A DNA stretch of 64,000 nt from an uncultured Campylobacter sp. (GTDB taxonomy: Bacteria; Campylobacterota; Campylobacteria; Campylobacterales; Campylobacteraceae), in assembly GCF_938017775.1 (NCBI RefSeq), contig NZ_CALIIU010000008.1:62001-126000 (forward strand), given 5' to 3'. The translations under genes and the position numbers were made by a program. The notes below the pieces were generated by a model. The model did no database searches. It saw only the letters and a program-made list of their open reading frames with translations, and was not told the DNA's origin. Positions 33,171 through 42,367 of the stretch are shown here, in pieces. Every line of letters starts with the position of its first letter. Positions within the stretch are counted from its first letter, which is position 1.

Positions 33171-33683
33171 CTAAGCTTTTCTGCGTGCACGCACCCGCGC
33201 GACGACCTGCCAGAGCCCCGCGTCGCTTCGCAGCTCCTTCCGCCATGAAAACGACGCCTCGCTCATCTGTGAAAAGACGTAGCGCATCGCCCCCTTGCCG
33301 TTTTGCACTAGCACGATCTCCTCCGCCTCCTTGTGCGCGGTTAGGCGCAGCGCCGTGCCGACGCAGCCGTAAAAAATATCCCACGTCCCGCTTGCGGGCT
33401 CATAAATCCTTATCGTCGTGCCGTATTCGGCGTCGGGTTGCGGATTGATCAGTCGTTGCGTGCGCGGGGGCACGATAAACACGTCCTGCACCGCGTATCC
33501 GTCCAAAACCCGCGCAAAGAGCCACTCGCCCCTGACTTCACGCGGCGTGCCGCTCTGCAGGCCGTCCGTCCACCATATGTCCCAGTCGCCGATGAGCGGC
33601 GCGAAAAAATCGTGCTCGCTCGGTATCTTTGCACTCCGTGCGTCGCTGCATAGAGCCTTTACAAATCCGCTTTTTTGCATCAA
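33171..33683 (-). CDS. DUF1579-like uncharacterised protein
   Basis: A 170-residue cytoplasmic-looking protein. The pattern FFAPLIGDWDIWW, then a DGYAVQDVFIVPP segment and YEPASGTWDIFYG, resembles the DUF1579/heme-binding-like beta-barrel family, in which W and D residues are spaced along the barrel strands. The C-terminus is arginine-rich. It is followed on the same strand, with 14 bases between, by nothing upstream but the small secreted-protein genes, so it may end a transcript that starts farther right. Ligand or activity is unknown. Confidence 0.55.
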   Translation of the reverse strand: MMQKSGFVKALCSDARSAKIPSEHDFFAPLIGDWDIWWTDGLQSGTPREVRGEWLFARVLDGYAVQDVFIVPPRTQRLINPQPDAEYGTTIRIYEPASGTWDIFYGCVGTALRLTAHKEAEEIVLVQNGKGAMRYVFSQMSEASFSWRKELRSDAGLWQVVARVRARRKA

Positions 33684-33697
33684 CGCTCCTTGCGGAA

Positions 33698-34123
33698 TTA
33701 TTTCATCTTGCGGATTTTAGGCTCTTTGCTCTCTACGAGTTCGTAAATTTTAAGCTCGACCTTAACGTCTTTGGGCGCTAAAATTCTAATTTCGCCGCCA
33801 TCGTAGGCGAATGGATGCGTGAGCTCGTAATAGATCCGCTTCTTTTGCTTCTTGCCGTCGCATAGCATCAGCGTTTGAGCAAGCTCATCGCCGCCGCTAA
33901 ACTCGTAATAAAGCCCATCCGAGCCCTCTTTTTGCTCTATTTTGCCGCCGATCAGATACGCGTCGTTGCAGTCGGCTTTGATCTCTTTCGAAAAGACCGC
34001 TTCGACCTTAAACTGCTGCGGCGGCATCTTTGACGGCGTTAGCTGAAAGACGTTTAGCTGCTTTTGCGCCTCGCCGCCGAATAAAAACAGCGGCAATAGG
34101 AAAAATAAAACGCTTTTTCTCAT
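33698..34123 (-). CDS. Secreted protein of unknown function
   Basis: A 141-residue protein with a signal peptide (MRKSVLFFLLPLFLFGGEA). The mature part is mainly beta and polar, with two cysteines (KADCNDAYL, MLCDGKK) that could pair. No domain is recognised. AAGGAG lies before the ATG. The gene is 14 bases upstream of the DUF1579-like gene and about 85 bases after the lipoprotein gene on the same strand. Confidence 0.6.
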   Translation of the reverse strand: MRKSVLFFLLPLFLFGGEAQKQLNVFQLTPSKMPPQQFKVEAVFSKEIKADCNDAYLIGGKIEQKEGSDGLYYEFSGGDELAQTLMLCDGKKQKKRIYYELTHPFAYDGGEIRILAPKDVKVELKIYELVESKEPKIRKMK

Positions 34124-34207
34124 TTTTTACTCCTTAAAAAGATATTTTTATTTAAAATTTTAGCAAAATTTTTACTCATTAAACTGAAATTTCAATCGAC
34201 TTCGTTT

Positions 34208-34921
34208 TTATCTATAGCAGATGATATTTTTTAGCGCCTCTGCCTCCGGTTTTAACGCCTCGCTATCGGTTTTTTGCGCGGCGCTCTTTTTGTTCGCTAA
34301 ATTTTTGCTAGAGCTTTGCGGCGAGGGTTTTTCCCGCGCGTTTAAAGCTTTGACGACGTCGCGCGATATTTCGCCCTGCGTCTGCACGGTAGAAATTTCG
34401 CCGCTAGCCCCGCCAGACTTGCTCGTGCGGCGGCTTAGCACGCTTTTGATGCTTATCTTTTCGCCTGCGTAAAACGCCTCGCAAAGCCTGCCTTGCGCCT
34501 CATAGTCCGTTACTTTGACGCCGCCTTCTTGAAATTTGTAAAATTTTACCCGTTTTGCTCTTCGCAGCTCTTCGGTTCCGCCCCATACGTCGCTATGCGC
34601 GTCGAGACCCGCGAGCGCAAATGCGCCGTCTGTCGCCTTATACATATTGCCGAGCCTTATCGGTATGCGTTCGCCACTCTTTTTGGTAAGCACGAAGCCG
34701 ATCTTTTCGCCATCTTTTGGGTGCGGGCGGAACTGCTTGGAGAAAAACGCCGTGAAAAATGCGACCTCCTTGATCTCGCCGTCGGTGCCTAGGTATCTCG
34801 TCCAGCCTTCTTCGGGCACGTCGATCTCAGCGACGTCTTGCCCGTCTTTTGCGCCGCATTTTAAGCCCGCGCAGCCGCTAAGCGCTAATGCCGCAAGCGC
34901 GACTAGAAATAGGTTTTTCAT
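34208..34921 (-). CDS. Lipoprotein of unknown function
   Basis: The signal peptide MKNLFLVALAALALSGC carries a lipobox LSGC with the lipidated cysteine at 17. The 237-residue precursor has a beta-type middle portion (about 30-140) and a C-terminal tail (about 150-237) rich in S, K, A and E that looks low-complexity. No known domain is recognised. A 71-codon frame overlapping its start looks spurious. Confidence 0.6.
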   Translation of the reverse strand: MKNLFLVALAALALSGCAGLKCGAKDGQDVAEIDVPEEGWTRYLGTDGEIKEVAFFTAFFSKQFRPHPKDGEKIGFVLTKKSGERIPIRLGNMYKATDGAFALAGLDAHSDVWGGTEELRRAKRVKFYKFQEGGVKVTDYEAQGRLCEAFYAGEKISIKSVLSRRTSKSGGASGEISTVQTQGEISRDVVKALNAREKPSPQSSSKNLANKKSAAQKTDSEALKPEAEALKNIICYR

Positions 34922-35173
34922 ATTTTCCCTTCAAATAAATTTTGGCTCGGAGTAGGGCGTCGCCTGCGCCTCGGCGCGTAAATTTGCGCAAAATAGGGCG
35001 CGCTTGCTTGCTTTGCTACTTGGCTTACGCTATCACACTTCAAGGCACGCAAATACGCACGAGATAATCGGTAGCGCGGAATTTTAACGTCGCTCGGCGC
35101 CTTTTGCAAGCGTTCCGTAGCAAATCCGCCCAAAACCTCGGGCGCGCAAAGCCCGTATTACAGGCTAAATTTA

Positions 35174-35521
35174 TTAAGCCGACGTCGCCCAGATGCGTAA
35201 AAATCGCTGCCCGCTCGCCTCAAACGAGCACTCATGCCAGTCCCAGTCGTTCTCGCCGCCCATTGCGAAATTACGAGGCTCGTCTGATAGCCCTGCCGCG
35301 CTCAAAGCAGCCGCTATCCGCTCTTTCATAAAATCATCGGGCTCGCTTGGCGTAAATTTTTCAAATTTTATCTCGTAAAGGGAGGCGAGCCCAAAGTCCG
35401 CGCGCACGAGCTTGCCGCACTGCTGCGCGAACTCCGCCGCGCTACATTCGTGCTTTGGGGCGTAGTACCAAACCTCCAGCTCCTCGATGCTCTCGCCCCA
35501 AAATTTTATGGATTTTAACAT
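35174..35521 (-). CDS. Small uncharacterised protein
   Basis: A 115-residue acidic protein without signal peptide (MLKSIKFWGESIEELEVWYYA). It has aromatic-rich ends (NDWDWHECSFEASGQRFLRIWA). I recognise no family. It belongs to a string of four minus-strand genes with no obvious function. Codon use looks like that of its neighbours, and the balanced composition argues for a real protein. Confidence 0.5.
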   Translation of the reverse strand: MLKSIKFWGESIEELEVWYYAPKHECSAAEFAQQCGKLVRADFGLASLYEIKFEKFTPSEPDDFMKERIAAALSAAGLSDEPRNFAMGGENDWDWHECSFEASGQRFLRIWATSA

Positions 35522-35675
35522 TTTGCCCCCTCCATTTTGCTCGTCGCGGCGATTTTAAATTTCATTGCTTAATTTCACTTGCCCCATACGGCGCAGGTTT
35601 TGCACGCAAGATCAAACTCTCGCTATTCGGCGCAAGCGCGCTGCGCAGACAAATTTAAATTTAATCCGCCGCGCT

Positions 35676-36233
35676 TTAAATTTGCACGCCGAAGTCCGTC
35701 CGCATCCCCTCTTTGCCCCTCGGCGTAAAATAGCAAACGACGTAGCAGAGCATTCGGTCCTTGCAGTCGTATTTGGCTTCGAGGCTTTCGATAATGCGCG
35801 CAAATTCCTGCGGCGCTCTGCCCTCAAAGGCGCCTCGCAGCTCCTCTGCGGCGATATGTCGCGGGCTAAGAAGCAGATACGCTGCGCCGCCGTCCTCATC
35901 CTCGCTGATGGCGCGTAAAATTTCATCGCTCGCGCGAACTCGCCAATGCTCTTTGCCGTCCCATTCGCGCAGGCTCAAAAACGTCGTGCCGCCGTCAGCG
36001 TCCAAAGCCTTTTCGTTTGGAATTTGAGCGCGTAAGGCGCCTTCATTTAAGCTCTCCTCGCTCGAAACCTCGATAAAAACGTCCGTGCCGAGCAGATAGC
36101 TGGTCCGCTCAAACTCGCTTTCGTACTCCCAGCCGTCAAATTTAGCGACAAATTCGCGCACCCGCTCGTCTGCTTCGCAGCCGAACATCATCGCGTCGCT
36201 ATCTGAAATTTTAACGATATAAAGCTCGTTCAT
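35676..36233 (-). CDS. Uncharacterised cytoplasmic protein
   Basis: The ATG at 36233 is preferred over the TTG four codons earlier because GGAA is better placed before it. The 185-residue product is acidic, without signal peptide. Segments such as DADGGTTFLSLREWDGKEHWRVRAS and YDCKDRMLCYVVCYFTPRG suggest a mixed alpha/beta fold. I recognise no family. It is immediately downstream of the 475-residue repeat protein. Confidence 0.5.
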   Translation of the reverse strand: MNELYIVKISDSDAMMFGCEADERVREFVAKFDGWEYESEFERTSYLLGTDVFIEVSSEESLNEGALRAQIPNEKALDADGGTTFLSLREWDGKEHWRVRASDEILRAISEDEDGGAAYLLLSPRHIAAEELRGAFEGRAPQEFARIIESLEAKYDCKDRMLCYVVCYFTPRGKEGMRTDFGVQI

Positions 36234-36248
36234 GGGATTTTCCAAATT

Positions 36249-37676
36249 TTATTGCGGCTCGCATTTTCCGTAAACCCACTCGCGAGTTTCGTTTAGCTTA
36301 AACTCGCCGTCTTTTAGAAAATACTGCTTGCTGCTTTTGATCGCGTTTTCGCCCGTAGCTATGTAGTCGCCGATGAAGCCGCGATCCAGGACGTCCTGCG
36401 CTAAAATTTCAGGCTCAAAGACGTTTTGCGTCTTTTGCGTCTCGCGCCATTTGCCGCTCTCATCAGGCTCGCGCAGGGTGATGGAGATGTTGTTGCCCAC
36501 CTCGTCGTAGTCGTAGATATACTCGTACTGCTTGCCATCGGAAACCTGGCGATTTTTTATCACGTTGCCGCGCGCGTCGTAGCTAAGCTCGTTTTCAAAC
36601 ACGACCTCCCAGCGCTGCGACTCCTCGCGCCAAAGCACGGTTTGTTCGCGTAGAGGCCTGCTTTCCTCGGTCTCCTCGTGCACGTTTTTGTAGTACTCTC
36701 TCCACTCGTTTTTTGCGGCGTCCCAGCGCAATCTTAGCTCGCTAAAGCGCCTATACTTAGGCTCGATCTTGCGCAAGATCTTTTCATCGCGCCCCCAGGC
36801 GCCGTCGCGCCACACAAAATTTATCTCGCTGCGCGTCCCGTCCGCCGCCGTAAAGACGGTATGTTTTGTAAGCGGCACCCATTTGCCGCGCCACGCGTAG
36901 CCTTCTGAGCCCGCGTAAGCGTCGCCGTTGTAGTGATATATTGATTTTTCGTACGGCGTCCATTTTTTCGTTTTGGCGTTCCATTCGTAGGTCGCTACGA
37001 AATTGTTTCTGTCGTTTTCGTCGATAATTCTTTTAGTAAGGTGCGTCGGCGTCCATCTGCCCTTTTTTAGCGTGAAATTTTGTAAAATTTCCGTTTCACC
37101 CTCGCGCTTTTCGACGGCTTTTTCTCCCTCGTATGGCTTGCCGTCCTTTTGCAGACTAAAATAAATTTTTGAGCCGTCCTTTGCGATCTCCTGCTTGCTT
37201 ATCGCCGTTTCACGAAATTTGTTTGTATTCGCGTCCCAGTCGTATTCGACATTTTCGATCTCGCGCTCGCCGCTTTCGTCAAATTTACTAAAGCTTTTCG
37301 ATACGGACGCTCCCTCTTCGCTGCTCTTTTTGTAGATTTTTTCTAGGCGGCGGGTTTTGGCGTCGTAGTTTTGGCTCACTTCATATTCGTAGCGCGGCAC
37401 GGCGCCGCCCTCTGTTTTGTAGCTCGTCTTTTGCAGGCAAATTTTATTCGCCGCCGCATGTTTCGCCGCCGCCTCGGTCGCGCTCGCAGGCATCGCAAGC
37501 GCTAACGTCGCCGCTAAAATAGAGCCTGCTAAAACTGCCGCTCGCGCCCGAAGCTTGTCTGCTAAAACCGCCGTCTGCGCCCTAAAAGCGCCCGCCGAAA
37601 TAATCGCTCGCGCCTTTAAATTTAGCGCCGCAAAATCTACCGCACCCTCGGGCAAAATTTTAAAAATACCTCTCAT
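36249..37676 (-). CDS. Exported W/Y-repeat protein with extended N-terminus
   Basis: A 475-residue protein. AAGGAGCGGTC supports the ATG at 37676, yet the hydrophobic signal (about 47-63, cleavage after ASA) comes only after a 45-residue alanine and arginine-rich extension built of KARAIISAGAF and ADKLRARAA units. The mature part consists of repeated segments of about 30-45 residues of the form W-x-P-x3-K-x3-YHYNGDAY, KWVPLTKHTVF and VLWREESQRWEVVFENELSYD, i.e. a strand pattern with regularly spaced W and Y, ending in a single cysteine-containing tail. It resembles the 411-residue protein two genes upstream. Such proteins may form elongated surface or periplasmic beta structures. Function unknown. 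Confidence 0.6.
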   Translation of the reverse strand: MRGIFKILPEGAVDFAALNLKARAIISAGAFRAQTAVLADKLRARAAVLAGSILAATLALAMPASATEAAAKHAAANKICLQKTSYKTEGGAVPRYEYEVSQNYDAKTRRLEKIYKKSSEEGASVSKSFSKFDESGEREIENVEYDWDANTNKFRETAISKQEIAKDGSKIYFSLQKDGKPYEGEKAVEKREGETEILQNFTLKKGRWTPTHLTKRIIDENDRNNFVATYEWNAKTKKWTPYEKSIYHYNGDAYAGSEGYAWRGKWVPLTKHTVFTAADGTRSEINFVWRDGAWGRDEKILRKIEPKYRRFSELRLRWDAAKNEWREYYKNVHEETEESRPLREQTVLWREESQRWEVVFENELSYDARGNVIKNRQVSDGKQYEYIYDYDEVGNNISITLREPDESGKWRETQKTQNVFEPEILAQDVLDRGFIGDYIATGENAIKSSKQYFLKDGEFKLNETREWVYGKCEPQ

Positions 37677-37709
37677 GACCGCTCCTTTTATCTGAATTTT
37701 AAATCGCGC

Positions 37710-38138
37710 CTACCACTTTATATCCTCGCTCGAAAAAGCTCTTTCGCCTTCATAAATTTTCTCATAGCGGCTTAGCTTGCCATCTTTGAAATAGCCGATG
37801 AAATAGCTTGCCGATTTTTCGGCCTGCTCTTGCGAAATTTCATCGTAGAGATAGACGGGCTCCTTTGATTTTTGTTTGTGCAAGCACGAACAGCTGCGAA
37901 AATAGCGCCTTTTGGTTTTAAAATTTTGCGCCTCGCCGCCTTGCTCGTCTGCGCGCTTTGTTGCGCTTATTTCGCTACTCTGCTTGTCTGCTGGCGCCCG
38001 ATCTTTTCTTTCGCCGCCTTGCATCGTCTGTTTTTGCTCGCTCGCCGCGCCGTGATCTTGCGCCTCTACGGCGCCGAAACAGATACTCGCTGAAATTAAA
38101 GCCGAAATAGCCGCTCTTGTCGCTTTGAGTAAAACCAT
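37710..38138 (-). CDS. Small exported protein of unknown function
   Basis: A 142-residue protein with a hydrophobic leader (MVLLKATRAAISALISASICFGAVEA). A polar, low-complexity middle (about 30-75) rich in Q, E, K and S follows, then a cysteine pair (SCSCLH near 83-86) and a C-terminal segment YFIGYFKDGKLSRYEKIYEG. The last part resembles strands of the two W/Y-repeat proteins flanking it, so the gene may be a shortened relative of them. Confidence 0.5.
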   Translation of the reverse strand: MVLLKATRAAISALISASICFGAVEAQDHGAASEQKQTMQGGERKDRAPADKQSSEISATKRADEQGGEAQNFKTKRRYFRSCSCLHKQKSKEPVYLYDEISQEQAEKSASYFIGYFKDGKLSRYEKIYEGERAFSSEDIKW

Positions 38139-38332
38139 TTTTCATCCTCTTCTTTTGCCGCCGCCGCGTAGGATTTAAATTTTAAAATTTACACGCCGTA
38201 CGAAACATCCGCGCTAGCTAAATTTAACGCATAGTTCGCACAACGCCGCGCCTGCTAAATTTAACCGCGACGTTCGCGCAAGACCGCGCAGGTAAAATTT
38301 AGCCGCGAAATTTTACCGATGCATCTTCAACG

Positions 38333-39568
38333 CTACTTTATCTTTTTATATTTCCACGTCTTTTCCGTTACGAGCTCGGATTTGCCGTCTTTAATCTTAA
38401 ATTCCTTAAAGCTTGTTATCGCGTAGATACTAGGCATCTCAAACATCATCAGCGCGGCTCCGTATCCCACGCTATCAGCCGGGATTTGGGTATCGTAAGT
38501 AGCCTCTGAGCGCCCGGTTTGCACCCATTTGCCGCTCGCGTCAAGCTTGTAGATATCCATCGCCGTATTGCTGCCGCGCTCGTCGTAGCTATAGACGTAT
38601 TTGTTGCTGCTGGAATTTGATTCAAAGCTTTGCACGAGCGGGCGCTCGCCCGATTTGTCGTAAATTTCGCCGTTTGAGTAGCTTTTGACCCAATCCTTAA
38701 GCTGCTCATCCCACAGATAAGAGGTCATATTAAGATCCGCGCCCTTCTTGATAGCGGTCTGTTTGCTCATATTATCCCACGCGCTCTTCTCGTCGTTCCA
38801 GATGAAGCTCGTAACGATCTCCTCGCCCTTTGCGGCATCCAGCTCGTGCTTACTCATCGTCGCGTTTTGCCACGCGCCGTTTTGGAAAGTACTGCGGATC
38901 TGCTCGTAGCTGCCGTTTCGATCGCCGTTAAGCATCTCTCGCTCGCTGTTTTGCCACGCGCCGTTTACAAACTCGTAGCTCACGTATCCGTTCATCTCTC
39001 CTGAGCCGTCATAGAAAATTTCGGTCTTATCTTTGGGCTGCCAGCTCTTGCCGTCCCATTTGAAGCTTATCGTAAGCTCCTCCTTATCCCACGCGTTTCT
39101 TACGGATCTGTTCATGCTCTCTTTCTGCCATTTGCCCTTTGCAAGCTTATATCGCACATCCTGCGTCGCGTTGCCGTCGTAGCTGGAGACGGTTTTGCTC
39201 GCATTGCGCGTGCCGTCATCCGCTATCGAATTGCTCTCGCGCGTCGTGACGTTACCCTTTACGCTTTCCGTGTAGTCTTCTATTTTTTTCCACTTGCCGC
39301 TTTTAAGATCGAGGTTAAATACTTCAAATTTAACCATTCCTCCCTTTTCGTCAAAGTAGCTGATCTCTTTGTAGCTAGAGCCTAGGCCGTCCGAGGAGTT
39401 CGTATCTCTTATCTGCTCCAGCTTGCGCGCCGCCGCGTCGTAGCTTAGATGCGTGCTTTCTTTGCGCTCTCCGAGTGAGCTGTAGCTCATACTTTGCACC
39501 ATATACTCATACTCCTTGGCAAACGCCGCCGCACAGAGCAGCGCAAGTATCGTAACGAGCTTTTTCAT
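38333..39568 (-). CDS. Exported W/Y-repeat protein
   Basis: A 411-residue protein with a signal peptide (MKKLVTILALLCAAAFA). It is built of at least eight repeated strands of 30-40 residues, for instance KWQKESMNRSVRNAW, SWQPKDKTEIFYDGSGE, AWQNSEREMLNGD, AWQNATMSKHELDA and AWDNMSKQTAIKKG. Each has W at its start and a Y/F pattern after it. It is a paralog of the 475-residue protein downstream. The pattern recalls YD-like or MORN-like repeat surface proteins, but I cannot assign a family. GGAGAGAGG precedes the ATG. Confidence 0.65.
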   Translation of the reverse strand: MKKLVTILALLCAAAFAKEYEYMVQSMSYSSLGERKESTHLSYDAAARKLEQIRDTNSSDGLGSSYKEISYFDEKGGMVKFEVFNLDLKSGKWKKIEDYTESVKGNVTTRESNSIADDGTRNASKTVSSYDGNATQDVRYKLAKGKWQKESMNRSVRNAWDKEELTISFKWDGKSWQPKDKTEIFYDGSGEMNGYVSYEFVNGAWQNSEREMLNGDRNGSYEQIRSTFQNGAWQNATMSKHELDAAKGEEIVTSFIWNDEKSAWDNMSKQTAIKKGADLNMTSYLWDEQLKDWVKSYSNGEIYDKSGERPLVQSFESNSSSNKYVYSYDERGSNTAMDIYKLDASGKWVQTGRSEATYDTQIPADSVGYGAALMMFEMPSIYAITSFKEFKIKDGKSELVTEKTWKYKKIK

Positions 39569-39816
39569 CCTCTCTCCTTGGAAAAATTTTGATAATTATA
39601 TAATGTTCGTATATAAAAACGGATAAAATTTCGTCGCGCGGCTAAATTTAAAAACTTCGATTTTTAGGCGGTAGCGGTGGAATTTTACGTCGCCGAAGCG
39701 CCGGTTTTACTCAAATATGTGGCGCAAATTTTACGCAAGCCGCCAGGGACGCCTTTGGGTGAAATTTAAGAGAAATTTCTATAAAATTTCGGCTCAAATT
39801 ACATTAAGGAGCACTT

Positions 39817-40140
39817 ATGGGATACGTTTATTTGGGGCTTGCTATAGTTTTGGAGCTAGCGGGGACCAACTGTATGAAGCTCTCGGACGGATTTAGTAAG
39901 CTGAATTATTCTCTAGCCACGCTAGCGGCATACGGCGCGTGCTTTTATTTTTTAGCGCTTGCGCTAAAAACGGTAAAGCTTAGCGTCGCTTACGCTACGT
40001 GGGGCGGGCTCGGCATAGTATTAGCATCGCTGCTTTCGGTGTTTTATTTCCACGAAAAACTCTCTGCGCCCGCGATCTGCGGCATAGCGCTCATCGTGAT
40101 AGGCACGGCGATGTGTAATTTCTTCGGCGCAGGGCACTAA
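39817..40140 (+). CDS. Small multidrug resistance (SMR) family efflux protein
   Basis: A 107-residue protein with four membrane helices. Glutamate E13 in GLAIVLELAGTNCMKLSDGF corresponds to the essential E14 of EmrE. AYATWGGLGIVLASLL matches the tryptophan-glycine motif of the third helix region. SMR proteins exchange protons for cationic drugs or guanidinium; some work as heterodimers. No second SMR gene is adjacent, so this one is probably homodimeric. AAGGAGC precedes the ATG. It lies among accessory genes. Confidence 0.88.
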   Translation: MGYVYLGLAIVLELAGTNCMKLSDGFSKLNYSLATLAAYGACFYFLALALKTVKLSVAYATWGGLGIVLASLLSVFYFHEKLSAPAICGIALIVIGTAMCNFFGAGH

Positions 40141-40318
40141 GACGGCGCGTTTAAATTTAGCCTCCGATCTAACTATCGCTACTGCAAAAGCGGCGCGAGC
40201 CTCAGCCGTCTGCGTAAATTTTAAAATTTTATAAATTTACCGCCTCGCCTCGCTGCCGCGCTATGTCCGTGCCGAATGTACCCGGTGGGAGTGGTAAAAT
40301 TTTAACCGCCGCCTAATC

Positions 40319-41270
40319 TTACAAAAAATTCTTATCGATCAGGTCGTAGTTTTTATATAGCCTGCGCAGCTCGTCTCGCACCTCCATCAGTGCAAAGCCG
40401 AGCAGATTTTGCCCGCGCCACGCGCTCGGACGACTTGCGTTTTCGCTCTGCTGACCAAGGCCGATACCCCAAATTTTATCCAGCGGGCTGGCCTCAACTA
40501 AAATTTTATCTCCCGTCGCGAGCAAAAAGCGCATCATCGCGGGATTTTGCGTAAATTTATAGTAATTGCCGCCTTAGCACGACGCTGTAGCGCACCTCGC
40601 CCCAGAGCCGCTCATCAAAGCCCCGCACCTGCCTGCCGAGCGCCTTCATCTGCTTTGCATCGCGGCTCTGCATTATCCGCGCCCGCGTCTGCTCGTCGCC
40701 GAATATTTGCGCCTTGCTCGCCATCATAAACTGCTCGGCGCATAGATACTCGTCGGCATCTACGGCAAAAGGCGAGCTCTGCCACTGCCCGAGGCAGGAT
40801 CCGTCCGCGGCCGCATCCGGCTTGTAGAAAAATAGAAATTCATTCGCTTCGGAAGAATTTATTAGCGAGGTTTTGTCGTATTTCGCCGCTCCGCCACGTC
40901 GCCAAAACGGCACGCCCTCGCGGTAGAAATCGTCTATGTCGTCCGTAAGATCGCCCCTAAGCTCATCGCACTCGCTAAATTCCAAATTTTGTGGCTCCGA
41001 GCAGCATCTGTCGCCGCCATGCGCGCATTTTACCCGCTCATTTTCAGACGTCTCGTCCAGCCCGTCCCAGTCGCCGTAGTGCCAAAAGCAAGGATAGGGG
41101 AAGGCCCGTGCATACGCTTTTTGCGCCGCTTTATCCAGGCGCTCGAACCACTGCCAAAATTTAAATTTATAATCCTCTGCCGCGCCCATCCGCCAGCCAA
41201 GCGAAAACTCGCTAAGAGCGGGGTATTTGATCCACGGCGGCGGCATCACGTTTTTTAAAATTCCGCTCAC
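40319..41270 (-). pseudogene. NADAR/YbiA-family gene split by a one-base frameshift
   Basis: Codons from 41270 to 40557 encode an N-terminal part (PPPWIKYPALSEFSLGWRMGA) and most of a NADAR domain (FLFFYKPDA, CLGQWQSSPF, AEQFMMASKAQIFGD, GFDERLWGEVRYSVV), then stop after VVLRRQLL. In the +1 frame the family sequence continues directly as GNYYKFTQNPAMMRFLL and VEASPLDKIWGIGL, WRGQNLLGFALMEVR, ending at 40319. Removing one base in AAGGCGGC at about 40573-40580 would restore one reading frame of about 315 residues. NADAR proteins act on ADP-ribose or N-glycosidic intermediates and occur in NAD-related defence and riboflavin contexts. Either the gene is recently broken or this is a sequencing error. 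Confidence 0.8.
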
Positions 41271-41394
41271 GCCCTTTCCTTAAATTTTATTTTGAAGCAT
41301 AGTTTGAAATTCGCCTAAATTTAGCCTGCGAGCTGAAATTTAGGCAAAATACGGCTAAGCTAGCAAAACCCGTTCGACTAAATTAGCCGCAAAT

Positions 41395-42102
41395 TTAGTC
41401 GCAGAAGCGCTCGTCCGTACGATATTTCTTGCGCTCGGCGATGTAATCGGCTCTGTTTTTCGGATCGGCGAAATACTGCTTTTGCTTCTGCTGATCGGCT
41501 TTGAGCTTTTCTATCACTTCCTTTAGAGCCGCCTTGCGGTCGCTAGCCATGGATGGGAATTTATCCGAAAATATCGCCTTGTACGGATGATCTTTTACCC
41601 AATCGACCGCCTTTTCGACTATGATCTGCTGCTTGTCGATGTCGCAAAACGCGTATGGGTTGATCACGTCGCCCGCAAGGTGCATGAAAGCGGAATTTGC
41701 CTCGACCGTCTCCATAAACATCGCGCCGCTGACGTCGATTACCGAAGCGAAGGAGATGAAGCGGTATTTGCCCGCGTAGAACCAAAACACCGCGTCGTCC
41801 TTAAGCCCCAGATCATAAGCGCGTGCAGCGACAGTCATCAGCGTGGTCGGAGCGACCATATCCGGGGCGTCTTCGATGATTTTGATCGCCTTTTTTAGGC
41901 TCGCCACGTCATTTTTCATCAATAGATCGTCGATCGGCTCGTAAACATGCACGTATTCGGGCTTGCCCTCCTTAGCTGAATAAAACGGCGAGACATAGAT
42001 GTCGATCGAAGTGATTTTTTGTACCTTGTCCTCACTCTCGCCTTGGGCGCTCAAAGTTGCAGCCGCCGCCGCGCAGAGCAGCAGTGAGCGAAATTTTTTC
42101 AT
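41395..42102 (-). CDS. Secreted protein of unknown function
   Basis: A 235-residue protein with a signal peptide (MKKFRSLLLCAAAAATLSA). The middle is helical, with ARAYDLGLKDDAVFWFYAGKYRF near 110-130, a TPR/Sel1-like pattern I recall from uncharacterised proteobacterial proteins. A lysine and glutamine-rich C-terminal helix (EKLKADQQKQKQYFADP) and a final cysteine follow. Two cysteines are near the end (CDIDKQQ, RFCD). GGAGAGACC precedes the ATG. No function can be assigned. Confidence 0.6.
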   Translation of the reverse strand: MKKFRSLLLCAAAAATLSAQGESEDKVQKITSIDIYVSPFYSAKEGKPEYVHVYEPIDDLLMKNDVASLKKAIKIIEDAPDMVAPTTLMTVAARAYDLGLKDDAVFWFYAGKYRFISFASVIDVSGAMFMETVEANSAFMHLAGDVINPYAFCDIDKQQIIVEKAVDWVKDHPYKAIFSDKFPSMASDRKAALKEVIEKLKADQQKQKQYFADPKNRADYIAERKKYRTDERFCD

Positions 42103-42367
42103 GGTCTCTCCTTCGGTTAAATTTTTATAAATTTCCTCGTAATTATACCTTGAAATTTTAAGGCGCGGCGTTTGATTTTTAACGAATATATTTTTGCGGA
42201 ATTTTAATTTTTGCGGTGCGGCTCTATTTTCTTTTGATTCGGCTTCAGCGCGACGCTTTACGCGGCTAAATTTAAGCGCCGTTAGTCGTAAAATTTAGCT
42301 CATAATTTAGATCGTCTAGCTAAATTGTTCCGTTCGCGCTTAATCTGAAAACATATTTTATCTTTGC

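Noticed and set aside
34918..35133. 71-codon frame overlapping the lipoprotein gene start
   Set aside because: Basic, low-complexity product (RRRRRPT run) with no ribosome binding site; best seen as chance open frame.
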